NCBI GenBank assembly: GCA_963759175.1
Contig: CAVWXP010000015.1
Coordinates: 248,001 to 312,000, forward strand
Source: SZUA-442 sp963759175
Lineage (GTDB): Bacteria > Actinomycetota > Acidimicrobiia > Spongiisociales > UBA5794
Length of the DNA: 64,000 nt
Direction of reading: 5' to 3'
In this document: positions 35,806-43,840 of the stretch, in pieces
Numbering within the stretch: position 1 is the first letter of the stretch
Layout of the letters: the number at the start of each line of letters is the position of its first letter
Made by a program: the position numbers and the translations under genes
The notes under the pieces: model-generated
Seen by the model: only the letters and a program-made list of their open reading frames with translations
Databases searched by the model: none
Told to the model about the DNA's origin: nothing

Positions 35806-37635
35806 ATGCGAACCCGACCTCCTGCCTCGAACGTGCCCGATGCCCCGGGTGTCTACATCTTCCGCGATGTCGAGGGCAGGCCGCTGTACGTCGGGAAGGC
35901 GAAGTCGCTGAGGAAGCGAACCGCCAACTACTTCGCCACGGACCTCGCCCCGCGGACCCGGGCGATGGTGGACGCCGCGGACGACCTCGAGTGGATCGTC
36001 ACCGACAGCGAGGTGGCGGCGCTCATGCTCGAGTATTCCCTCGTCCAGGAGTACCAACCGCAGTTCAACGTGCGCCTCAAGGACGACAAGTCGTTCCCGT
36101 ACCTCGCCATCACTCGGTACGAGGAGTGGCCGAGGGCGATGGTCATGCGCGGGAAGCGCCGCAAGGGCGTCCAGTACTTCGGGCCGTTCGCAAAGGCGTA
36201 CTCGATCCGTCAGACGCTCGATTCCCTGCTCCGCACGTTCCCCGTGCGTACCTGCACGAATGCCAAGTACCAACGCCATGAGGCCTCGGGACGGCCCTGC
36301 CTGTTGTTCCACATCGAGAAATGCTCGGGTCCCTGTGTCGGCGAGGTCGATGCCGAGACCTACGAGGGGTACCTCGCCGGACTCGCCGCCTTCCTCGACG
36401 GCGACAGCGAGGTGCTGATCGCCGACATGTCGGCTGCCATGCAGCAGGCGGCCGACGACCTCGCGTACGAGCGTGCGGCGCGTCTGCGGGACCGGATCAA
36501 CGCGATGCGCGTGGCGCTCGAACGCCAGGAGCTGGTGACCGATCGCCCCGAGAGTTTCGATGTCATCGCCGTCGACGACGACGATCTCGAGGTCGCCCTG
36601 GTCGTGCTGATGATCCGGAAGGGACGGGTCACCGGTCGGAAGTCGGCCATCGTCGACCGCGTCGAGGACATCTCGATCCCCGAGTTCATCGGCCGCATGC
36701 TCGGACAGCTGTACGGCTCACACACCCCTCCCAATCTGGTGCTCGTCCCGGTGCTTCCGGACGATGCCGACCTCTGGGAGGCGTGGATGACGGACCAACG
36801 AGGCAGTCGGGTCTCGTTGCGCGTCCCCAAGCGAGGAACGAAGCGCAAGGTCATGGAGACGGCGCATGCCAACGCCCGCGAGGAGTTCAGCCGTCACCGG
36901 CTCAAGAGGCAATCGGACCACAACGCACGCGCCAAGGCGCTGCGGAGCCTCCAATCGGAACTCGACCTGCCCGTTCCACCACTGAGGATCGAGTGCTACG
37001 ACATCTCCACGATCCAGGGTCGGTACACGGTCGGCTCGATGGTCGTGTTCGAGGACGGCCTCCCGAAGAAGGGCGAGTATCGGCGCTTCCGGATCAGGAC
37101 CATCGACGGCCAGGACGACTTCGCATCGATGGAGGAGGTACTGCGACGGCGATTCGCCGCCTACGTCGCCGAAAGGGAACGAGCGATCGTCGACCGGGGC
37201 AGGTTCGCCTATGCGCCGAGCCTCATCGTGATCGACGGCGGCAAGGGTCAGCTCGGTCGTGCGAGTGCCGTGCTCGCCGAATTCGACCTCGACATCCCCG
37301 TCGTCGGTTTGGCGAAGAAGCTCGAGGAGGTCTTCGTGCCCGGTGTGTCGGATCCCGTGGTCATCGACAGGGGAGAGGAGTCGCTCTACCTCCTCCAGCG
37401 GGTGCGCGACGAGGCGCACCGCTTCGCCATCACCTACCATCGCCGGCTCCGGGACCGTTCCATGGTCGACTCCATCCTCGACGACGTGCCGGGGATCGGC
37501 CCGGGGCGCAAGAAGGCCCTGATCCGCCGGTTCGGTTCGGTGAAGAAGATGCGCGAAGCCGATGTCGCAACCCTCTCGGAGGTCGTGCCCGATACAGTTG
37601 CGTCAGACCTGTACCAAGCCCTCCACGAGGTGTGA
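35806..37635 (+). CDS. uvrC: Excinuclease ABC subunit C
   Basis: 609 residues. Makes both incisions in nucleotide excision repair. N-terminal GIY-YIG nuclease (GVYIFRDVEGRPLYVGKAKS with LRKR), a Cys motif CLLFHIEKCSGPC, UVR domain AADDLAYERAARLRDRINAM, RNase H-like nuclease with RIECYDISTIQG and VIDGGKGQL, and a C-terminal tandem helix-hairpin-helix (DDVPGIGPGRKKALIRRFGS). rapZ and yvcK follow within a few bases, a conserved actinobacterial order. Confidence 0.96.
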   Translation: MRTRPPASNVPDAPGVYIFRDVEGRPLYVGKAKSLRKRTANYFATDLAPRTRAMVDAADDLEWIVTDSEVAALMLEYSLVQEYQPQFNVRLKDDKSFPYLAITRYEEWPRAMVMRGKRRKGVQYFGPFAKAYSIRQTLDSLLRTFPVRTCTNAKYQRHEASGRPCLLFHIEKCSGPCVGEVDAETYEGYLAGLAAFLDGDSEVLIADMSAAMQQAADDLAYERAARLRDRINAMRVALERQELVTDRPESFDVIAVDDDDLEVALVVLMIRKGRVTGRKSAIVDRVEDISIPEFIGRMLGQLYGSHTPPNLVLVPVLPDDADLWEAWMTDQRGSRVSLRVPKRGTKRKVMETAHANAREEFSRHRLKRQSDHNARAKALRSLQSELDLPVPPLRIECYDISTIQGRYTVGSMVVFEDGLPKKGEYRRFRIRTIDGQDDFASMEEVLRRRFAAYVAERERAIVDRGRFAYAPSLIVIDGGKGQLGRASAVLAEFDLDIPVVGLAKKLEEVFVPGVSDPVVIDRGEESLYLLQRVRDEAHRFAITYHRRLRDRSMVDSILDDVPGIGPGRKKALIRRFGSVKKMREADVATLSEVVPDTVASDLYQALHEV

Positions 37636-37639
37636 ATCC

Positions 37640-38512
37640 GTGACCGTACCCACGTCACTCGCCCATGTCGTCATCATCACCGGGATGTCCGGCGCCGGCC
37701 GTTCGCAGGCCGCCAATGTGCTCGAGGATGTCGGCTACTTCGTCGTCGACAACCTTCCGCTCGACGTCGTGCCTCACTTGGTCAACTCGGTGGGTGTCAT
37801 CGACGGATCGCGGTCGCGGGTTGCCGTCGTCGTGGACAGCCGTTCGGGCGTCGACGCCGTGACGCTCGACCTTGCGCTCATCGACCTCCATCGCGACGGC
37901 ATCCCGACCACCGTGCTGTTCCTCGATGCCGACGATCGTGCACTCGTGCGGCGGTTCGAGGAATCCCGGCGCCCCCACCCCGTGCCGCGGACGGCGCTCA
38001 TCGCGTCGATCACGGCCGAGCGGGAGGCGTTCGAGGAGGTGCGCGCTGCGGCGGATGTGATCGTCGACACCACCGACCTGTCCGTGCACCAACTACGCGA
38101 CCAACTCAGGAGTGCGTTCGCCGCGGATCAGCGGCCCACGATGCGCGTGGACCTCACGTCATTCGGGTTCAAGAAGGGCATCCCGCGGGTGGCGGACCTC
38201 ATGTTCGACGTGCGATTCCTCCCGAATCCCCATTGGGTACCGGAACTGCGTCCCCAGACCGGTCTGGATGAGCCGGTCCGCGAGTACGTCTTCTCGCACG
38301 ACGAGGCCGGCACGTTCCTCGCCAAGGTCACCGACCTCCTCGACTTCCTGATCCCCGAGTACGAGGCGGAGGGCAAGTCGTACCTCACCATTGCGGTGGG
38401 ATGCACCGGGGGCAAGCATCGGAGCGTCGCCATGGCCGAGGCGATCGGCCAGCACCTCACCGCTGCGGGTGTCGACACGGCCGTGCACCATCGGGACATG
38501 CCGCGACGATGA
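37640..38512 (+). CDS. rapZ: RapZ/YvcJ-family P-loop nucleotide-binding protein
   Basis: 290 residues from a GTG at 37640, four bases after uvrC. Walker A ITGMSGAGRSQAANVLED, followed by GYFVVDNLPLDVVPHLV. The C-terminal domain has SFGFKKGIPRVADLMFDVRF, LPNPHWVPELRP and AVGCTGGKHRSVAMAE. In E. coli RapZ senses glucosamine-6-phosphate and controls glmS sRNAs; in Gram-positives it hydrolyses ATP/GTP and is linked to cell-wall precursor control. The longer frame from 37562 lies inside uvrC. The stop overlaps yvcK by four bases. Confidence 0.93.
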   Translation: MTVPTSLAHVVIITGMSGAGRSQAANVLEDVGYFVVDNLPLDVVPHLVNSVGVIDGSRSRVAVVVDSRSGVDAVTLDLALIDLHRDGIPTTVLFLDADDRALVRRFEESRRPHPVPRTALIASITAEREAFEEVRAAADVIVDTTDLSVHQLRDQLRSAFAADQRPTMRVDLTSFGFKKGIPRVADLMFDVRFLPNPHWVPELRPQTGLDEPVREYVFSHDEAGTFLAKVTDLLDFLIPEYEAEGKSYLTIAVGCTGGKHRSVAMAEAIGQHLTAAGVDTAVHHRDMPRR

Positions 38513-39483
38513 ATCAGACCGCAACCTCGCCACAAGCACTCCTCCAGGAACTCGAAGCAGCCTTCGACGGTCCGCACGTCGTCGCCATCGGGGGCGGTCA
38601 CGGCCTCTCGAAGGCACTCGCCGCCGCCGCCACCTATGCCGGGCGTGTCGACGCCGTTGTGTCCGTCGCCGACGACGGGGGATCGAGCGGGCGGCTCGCG
38701 ACACACCTCGACATCCCTCCTCCCGGTGATATCCGCAAGTGCCTGCTCGCCCTCACCCCCGGCGACTCGGCGTGGAAGCAGCTCTTCGGCTACCGGTTCG
38801 AGGAGTCCGATGTCGCCGGGCACTCGCTCGGGAACCTCATCCTCGCCGGACTCGCCGACATCGAAGGGTCGTTCGAGGCGGCGCTCATCCGCGCCGAGCG
38901 GTTGCTCGGGACATCCGGTTCGGTCATTCCCGCCAGCGCCGGTCACCTCGAGCTCGAAGCCGACTGCGACGGATCGACCCTTCGGGGCCAGGTCACGATC
39001 TCGCACCACCGGGGCACGATCGACGAGGTTCGGGTGGCTCCCGCATCCGCTGCGGCGACGCCGCGTGCGGTCGAGGCGATCGAGGTCGCCGACCAGATCC
39101 TGCTTGGTCCAGGGAGCCTCATCACGTCGACCGTCGCTGCCATGCGGGTGCCGGGGATCACCGAGGCGATCAACCGTTCGCAGGCCCGACTCGTGTACGT
39201 CGCGAACCTCATCACCCAGGACGGCGAGACGATCACCATGGACGGGATCGACCACCTCGATGCGCTCCTCCGCCTGACGGGAGTGCGTCCACCCGGTGCT
39301 ATCGTCGCGAACGACCACGTGATGGACGTATCGCCACCGCTTCGCAGGATTTCGTTCGACCACGACCTCACGGCAACCTACGGCGCAGACCTCGTCACCT
39401 GCGACCTCGTGGATGCCGACGAGCCGTGGCCGACCCACGATCCGATGAAGCTCGCGGCGGTGCTCGCCACGATCGCCAGTTGA
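38509..39483 (+). CDS. yvcK: Gluconeogenesis/cell-envelope regulator YvcK (CofD-like)
   Basis: 324 residues, CofD-like fold. VVAIGGGHGLSKALAAAA, then VVSVADDGGSSGRLATHL and PPGDIRKCLLALTP, GHSLGNLILAGLADIEG, and LLGPGSLITSTVAAMRVPGI are hallmark segments. It binds UDP-sugars and is needed for normal cell shape on gluconeogenic carbon. In most actinobacteria whiA follows; here gap begins 16 bases after the stop. Confidence 0.93.
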   Translation: MNQTATSPQALLQELEAAFDGPHVVAIGGGHGLSKALAAAATYAGRVDAVVSVADDGGSSGRLATHLDIPPPGDIRKCLLALTPGDSAWKQLFGYRFEESDVAGHSLGNLILAGLADIEGSFEAALIRAERLLGTSGSVIPASAGHLELEADCDGSTLRGQVTISHHRGTIDEVRVAPASAAATPRAVEAIEVADQILLGPGSLITSTVAAMRVPGITEAINRSQARLVYVANLITQDGETITMDGIDHLDALLRLTGVRPPGAIVANDHVMDVSPPLRRISFDHDLTATYGADLVTCDLVDADEPWPTHDPMKLAAVLATIAS

Positions 39484-39499
39484 TTGTCAGGAGCGTCGC

Positions 39500-40582
39500 A
39501 TGAAAGTAGCCATCAACGGATTCGGCCGCATCGGCAGGAACTTCTTCCGTGCCGCAAAGGGAACGAACGTCGCCGCGCAACTGCGATCGGCCGTCTACGG
39601 CCTCGACGTCACTGATGCCGACAGCATCGCCAAGGCATGGGACACCGTCTCGAGATCGTTCCGAGGAATCGACATCGTGGCGATCAACGACCTCGGTGAT
39701 GTGCATGCCAACGCCAACCTCCTCAAGTACGACACGGTGCACGGCACGTATCCCGGCAAGGTCGAGGTGGTCGACGGCGACATCGTGGCCGACGGGGACC
39801 GTTTCAAGGTCTTCGCCGAGCGTGACCCGGCCCAACTCCCGTGGGGCGACCTGGGCGTCGACGTCGTGATCGAGTCGACCGGCGTGTTCCGGACGCACGA
39901 GGCAGCGTCGAAGCATCTGGCCGCTGGCGCGAAGTACGTGATCATCTCGGCACCATCACCGGATCCCGACATCTCGGTGGTGCTCGGCGTGAACGACGAC
40001 CAGCTCGATCCTTCGGTACACAAGATCATCTCGAACGCCTCGTGCACCACCAACTGCGTGGCACCGATGGCGAAGGTCATCGATGACACCTTCGGCATCG
40101 AGAAGGGCGCCTTCACCACCATCCACGCGTACACGAACGACCAGAGCCTGTCCGATGTCCTCCACAAGGATCCCCGTCGTGCCAGGGCCGCAGCGCAGAA
40201 CATCATCCCGGCATCGACCGGAGCCGCCTCTGCCGTGGGCAAGGTGCTCCCCAACCTGAACGGGAAGCTGATGGGAACGGCCTTGCGCGTGCCGGTCGTG
40301 GACGGATCGATCACCGACCTCGTGGTCAAGGTCGGACGGCCGACCACCGTCGAAGAGGTCAACGCTGCCCTCAAGGCGGCGGGCGATGGACCCCTCGCCG
40401 GGATCCTCCGCTACACGGAGGATCCGATCGTGTCATCGGACATCGTCGGTGATCCGGCGAGTTGCATCCTCGACGGCGGTTCGACGATGGTCGACGGCGA
40501 CCTCGTCAAGGTCTTCGGTTGGTACGACAACGAGTGGGGGTACTCGAGCCGCCTCGTCGACCTCGTGCGCACCCTTGGCTGA
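39500..40582 (+). CDS. gap: Glyceraldehyde-3-phosphate dehydrogenase, type I, with N-terminal insert
   Basis: 360 residues, about 25 longer than usual. NAD-binding GFGRIGRNFFRAA is followed by an insert at about residues 20-55 (including VYGLDVTDADSIAKAWDTVS) before the normal AINDLGDVHANANLLKYDTV. Catalytic Cys C182 lies in SNASCTTNCVAPM; TTIHAYTNDQ, IIPASTGAASAVGKVLP and the final WYDNEWGYSSRL are canonical. AGGAGC before the ATG is a good ribosome site. First gene of gap-pgk-tpiA. The insert is in frame and not caused by a shift. Confidence 0.94.
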   Translation: MKVAINGFGRIGRNFFRAAKGTNVAAQLRSAVYGLDVTDADSIAKAWDTVSRSFRGIDIVAINDLGDVHANANLLKYDTVHGTYPGKVEVVDGDIVADGDRFKVFAERDPAQLPWGDLGVDVVIESTGVFRTHEAASKHLAAGAKYVIISAPSPDPDISVVLGVNDDQLDPSVHKIISNASCTTNCVAPMAKVIDDTFGIEKGAFTTIHAYTNDQSLSDVLHKDPRRARAAAQNIIPASTGAASAVGKVLPNLNGKLMGTALRVPVVDGSITDLVVKVGRPTTVEEVNAALKAAGDGPLAGILRYTEDPIVSSDIVGDPASCILDGGSTMVDGDLVKVFGWYDNEWGYSSRLVDLVRTLG

Positions 40583-41771
40583 GCCCACGTTCGACACCCT
40601 CGACACGCTCGACACGACCGGTCGTACCGTCCTCATCAGGTCGGATCTGAACGTTCCGCTCGACGATGGCGTCGTTGGTGATACGTTCCGTATCCAGGCG
40701 AGCCTGGCAACGATCGACGAGGTGAGGGCGAAGGCCGACCGGGTGATCGTTGCCAGCCACCTCGGTCGCCCGAAGGGTGTGGACCCCGCGTTCTCCATGG
40801 CTCCCGTCACCCGGGAGCTCGGAGCACTCGGCGGTTTCGTCACGGTCCAGGCACCAGGCGTCATCGGTCCCGAGGTCGAGGCTGCGATTGCTGCCGCACC
40901 GCCGGGCGCCGTGGTCGTGCTCGAGAACACGCGATTCGAGGCTGGGGAGGGCACGAACGACCCCGTCGTGGCGGACGGGCTGGCGGCGCTGGCCGACGTG
41001 TTCGTCAACGACGCGTTCGGTACCGCACACCGTGCCCATGCCTCCAACGTCGGCGTGGCCGATCGGCTCCCATCGGCAGCAGGTCGCCTCATGCAGGCCG
41101 AGATCGAGGCATTCGATCGACTCCTGCACGACCCGGATCGACCGTACGTGGTGATCATGGGTGGCGCCAAGATCTCCGACAAGCTCGGCGTGATCAAGAA
41201 CCTGCTGCCGTCGGTCGATCTCATGTTGATCGGAGGAGGGATGTGCTTCACGCTCCTGCGCTCCGCCGGGTATGAGATCGGCGATTCGCTGGTGGAGGAT
41301 GCCATGCTCGGCGAGGTGGCCGACCTCCTCGGTTCCGCGGACGGCGACAAGATCGTCTTGCCGACCGATGTGGTCGTGGCCGCAATCGTTCGCCGAGGAT
41401 GCACTCGCATGAGGTGCGCTCGATCCACGAGATCGACGCCGGGACGATGGGACTCGACATCGGACCCGAGACCGTCGAACGGTTCGCCGGGGCAGCACGC
41501 GAGGCAGAAGTCGGTGTTCTGGAACGGCCCCATGGGGGTCTTCGAATGGGAGGCGTTCCGGTCCGGGACGGAAGGAGTCGCTGACGCTGTGGCATCCTCG
41601 GACGGGTATACGGTGGTCGGGGGCGGCGACAGCGTCGCCGCCTTCCGGTTGCTCGGGCGCTCCGACGACGTCTCCCACGTGTCGAGCGGCGGTGGAGCGG
41701 GACTTGCAATGCTCGAGGGAGCGGTACTGCCAGGTATCGCCTCGCTGACGAAGGATGGAAACGATGCGTAA
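40575..41771 (+). CDS. pgk: Phosphoglycerate kinase (three frame breaks)
   Basis: Transfers phosphate from 1,3-bisphosphoglycerate to ADP. A TTG start overlaps gap by eight bases; LIRSDLNVPLDDG, VIVASHLGRPKGV, LENTRFEAGEGTND, VNDAFGTAHRAHASNVGVAD and VIMGGAKISDKLGVIKNL are intact up to about 41380. The next 125 bases need two successive +1 shifts (QSFAEDALA, then HEVRSIHEIDAGTMGLDIGP) and a third near 41510 to return to SVFWNGPMGVFEWEAF and VVGGGDSVAAF. About 397 residues in all. An essential glycolytic gene between intact gap and tpiA, so the breaks are most likely sequence errors. Confidence 0.9.
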   Translation: MAEPTFDTLDTLDTTGRTVLIRSDLNVPLDDGVVGDTFRIQASLATIDEVRAKADRVIVASHLGRPKGVDPAFSMAPVTRELGALGGFVTVQAPGVIGPEVEAAIAAAPPGAVVVLENTRFEAGEGTNDPVVADGLAALADVFVNDAFGTAHRAHASNVGVADRLPSAAGRLMQAEIEAFDRLLHDPDRPYVVIMGGAKISDKLGVIKNLLPSVDLMLIGGGMCFTLLRSAGYEIGDSLVEDAMLGEVADLLGSADGDKIVLPTDVVVAAIVRRGCTRMRCARSTRSTPGRWDSTSDPRPSNGSPGQHARQKSVFWNGPMGVFEWEAFRSGTEGVADAVASSDGYTVVGGGDSVAAFRLLGRSDDVSHVSSGGGAGLAMLEGAVLPGIASLTKDGNDA

Positions 41772-42528
41772 GAACCTGATCGCCGGCAACTGGAAGATGC
41801 ACACCAACCACCTCGAGGCCATCCAGATGGTCCAGAAGCTGAGCTATCGGCTGGATCCTGCCGACTACGAGCGGGTCGATGTCGTGGTGTGCCCACCGTT
41901 CACAGGGTTGCGGTCCGTCCAGACCGTCATCGAATCCGACCACCTCGCGATCAGGCTCGGAGCCCAGAACGTCGATTGGCACGGTGAGGGTGCGTTCACA
42001 GGCGAGATCGCGCCGACGATGTTGTCGAAGCTCTCGGTGTCGTACGTGATCGTGGGGCATTCGGAACGCCGCCAGGTCTTCGGCGAGACGGACGAGGTGG
42101 TCAACGCAAAGGCGAAGGCCGTGCTCGGAGCGGGCATGACGCCCATCCTGTGTTGCGGGGAGACGGAGGACGAACGCGAGGCCGGCGGAGCCTTCGACAA
42201 GGTCTCCGGTCAGGTTCGGGCCGGGCTCGTGGGTATCGACGCCGAGGCCGTCGCCGGCATGGTGATCGCGTACGAACCCATCTGGGCGATCGGCACCGGC
42301 CGGACGGCGAGCGCCGAGGACGCCGGCGAGATGTGCACCTTCGTTCGCGACCAGGTTCGCGACGTGGCGGGTGTCGCGGCGGATGAGGTGCGTGTCCTCT
42401 ACGGCGGGTCGGTGAATCCGGGCAACATCGCCGGGCTGATGGCCAAGCGCGACATCGATGGCGGGCTCGTCGGTGGAGCCTCCCTCGATCCCGACACCTT
42501 CGCTTCGGTGATCCGCTACTGGGTCTGA
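41764..42528 (+). CDS. tpiA: Triosephosphate isomerase
   Basis: 254 residues. Interconverts dihydroxyacetone phosphate and glyceraldehyde 3-phosphate. Catalytic K11 in AGNWKMHTN, H99 in VIVGHSERR, E171 in AYEPIWAIGTG; phosphate loop YGGSVNPGN and GGASLDPDTF. The ATG at 41764 gives the standard N-terminus and has AAGGA eight bases upstream; an ATG nine bases earlier is also in frame. It overlaps the pgk stop by eight bases. Confidence 0.96.
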   Translation: MRKNLIAGNWKMHTNHLEAIQMVQKLSYRLDPADYERVDVVVCPPFTGLRSVQTVIESDHLAIRLGAQNVDWHGEGAFTGEIAPTMLSKLSVSYVIVGHSERRQVFGETDEVVNAKAKAVLGAGMTPILCCGETEDEREAGGAFDKVSGQVRAGLVGIDAEAVAGMVIAYEPIWAIGTGRTASAEDAGEMCTFVRDQVRDVAGVAADEVRVLYGGSVNPGNIAGLMAKRDIDGGLVGGASLDPDTFASVIRYWV

Positions 42529-42553
42529 CCCGGCACGACCGGCAGTGTGTCGA

Positions 42554-42559
42554 TAGGGT
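42554..42559 (+). promoter_or_regulatory. -10 box (TAGGGT) of the gene at 42566
   Basis: TAGGGT ends six bases before the GTG, matching the leaderless pattern. Confidence 0.4.
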
Positions 42560-42565
42560 TGGCTC

Positions 42566-42952
42566 GTGATCGCCTACGAACTCAAGTGTGAATTCGACAT
42601 CACTCGACGCATCGGATGGTCGGACGAAGCCCTCGGTGAGCACATCGACGACGTGTTCGACCGCCTCCACCAGGCCACGGGCGTGCTTTCGATGGATGCT
42701 TCAGCAGATCTCGACACCGGGCGTGCAACCGTCACGATGCGACACACCACCCTCACCGAGGACGATCCCGAGATGCTCGGGCGGCGGATCCTGTCCGTCG
42801 CGATACGGTCCTGTGGAGGCGGGCACGGAGGTCTGTTGCCGTTCTCCGAGGAAGCCGCGGTGAAACCGGAGCGGAACTCGTGGTCGGGCCTGAGGACACC
42901 GACATGGAACGTCCGCCAGGTCAACACGGCCCAGGTCTCCACCCTCGAGTGA
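42566..42952 (+). CDS. Conserved-looking hypothetical protein
   Basis: 128 residues from a GTG. I do not recognise the family. It has mixed alpha/beta character without membrane helices, an N-terminal stretch with a strand-like EL-KCEFDI followed by an acidic helix (EALGEHIDDVFDRLHQ), and a Gly/Cys-rich segment RSCGGGHGGLLPF at about 81-93. A Trp-rich tail (SWSGLRTPTWNVRQ) ends it. Codon use matches the neighbours and the start follows a TAGGGT box by six bases, supporting a real gene. It lies between tpiA and gpmA. Confidence 0.6.
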   Translation: MIAYELKCEFDITRRIGWSDEALGEHIDDVFDRLHQATGVLSMDASADLDTGRATVTMRHTTLTEDDPEMLGRRILSVAIRSCGGGHGGLLPFSEEAAVKPERNSWSGLRTPTWNVRQVNTAQVSTLE

Positions 42953-42957
42953 TGCGG

Positions 42958-42963
42958 TAGCCT
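42958..42963 (+). promoter_or_regulatory. -10 box (TAGCCT) of gpmA
   Basis: TAGCCT ends seven bases before the gpmA ATG; leaderless start likely. Confidence 0.45.
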
Positions 42964-42970
42964 GAGCCGC

Positions 42971-43726
42971 ATGGATACGACCTACACCCTCGTACTGCTC
43001 CGCCACGGCGAGAGCCTCTGGAACCTCGAGAACATCTTCACCGGGTGGACCGACGTTCCGCTCTCGGACAAGGGCACCGCTGAGGCAACGGCGTCGGGGG
43101 AGGTCATGGCGGCTGCAGGTGTCGTCCCGGACGTCGTCCACACCTCGTACCTCCGGCGGGCGATCAACACCGCTGCCCTCGCGCTCGATGCCATGGACCG
43201 CGGGTGGATCCCGGTGCGGCGCCATTGGCGCCTCAACGAGCGACACTACGGCGCACTCCAGGGCCTCAACAAGAAGGCGACGGCGGACCGATACGGGCTC
43301 GATCAGGTCCATGTGTGGCGGCGCTCCTACGACATCCCGCCGCCACCGCTCGATATCGACGATGATCGCCATCCGGCCCACGATGCCCGATACACGGACC
43401 TCGCACCCGAGCAGCTCCCGTCCACCGAGTGCCTCGCCGATGTCGTCGAACGGATGCTCCCGTACTGGTACGACGACATCGTGCCCGACCTGCGGGCCGG
43501 AAAGACCGTACTCGTCGTCGCCCACGGCAACTCGATCCGAGCCCTCGTCAAGCACCTCGACGGGATCCCCGACGACGAGATCACCGACCTGAACATCCCC
43601 ACGGGCGTACCACTGCGATACGACTTCGACGCCTCGTTGCGGGTCACCGGCAGCGGGTACCTCGGTGACCAGGAAGCGGCGGAGGCGGCTGCCGCAGCGG
43701 TTGCCGCCCAGGCCGGAAGCGCCTGA
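42971..43726 (+). CDS. gpmA: 2,3-bisphosphoglycerate-dependent phosphoglycerate mutase
   Basis: 251 residues. Interconverts 3- and 2-phosphoglycerate. LLRHGESLWNLENIFTGWTD carries the phospho-histidine H12; RRAINTAALAL, LNERHYGALQGLNKK with the catalytic Glu, and VVAHGNSIRALVKHL with the second active-site His are all present. An Ala-rich tail ends the protein. With gap, pgk and tpiA close by, four steps of lower glycolysis are grouped here. Confidence 0.94.
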   Translation: MDTTYTLVLLRHGESLWNLENIFTGWTDVPLSDKGTAEATASGEVMAAAGVVPDVVHTSYLRRAINTAALALDAMDRGWIPVRRHWRLNERHYGALQGLNKKATADRYGLDQVHVWRRSYDIPPPPLDIDDDRHPAHDARYTDLAPEQLPSTECLADVVERMLPYWYDDIVPDLRAGKTVLVVAHGNSIRALVKHLDGIPDDEITDLNIPTGVPLRYDFDASLRVTGSGYLGDQEAAEAAAAAVAAQAGSA

Positions 43727-43840
43727 TCCGACGGGAGCGTTCTGTGCCGCGGTGAGGGCGACATCCACCGACGATGGACGTCGGTTTCTCGTGGATCGAC
43801 CGTAGTGTTGCGTGGTCGCGGTGTGGTGAGGAGGTCAGCG

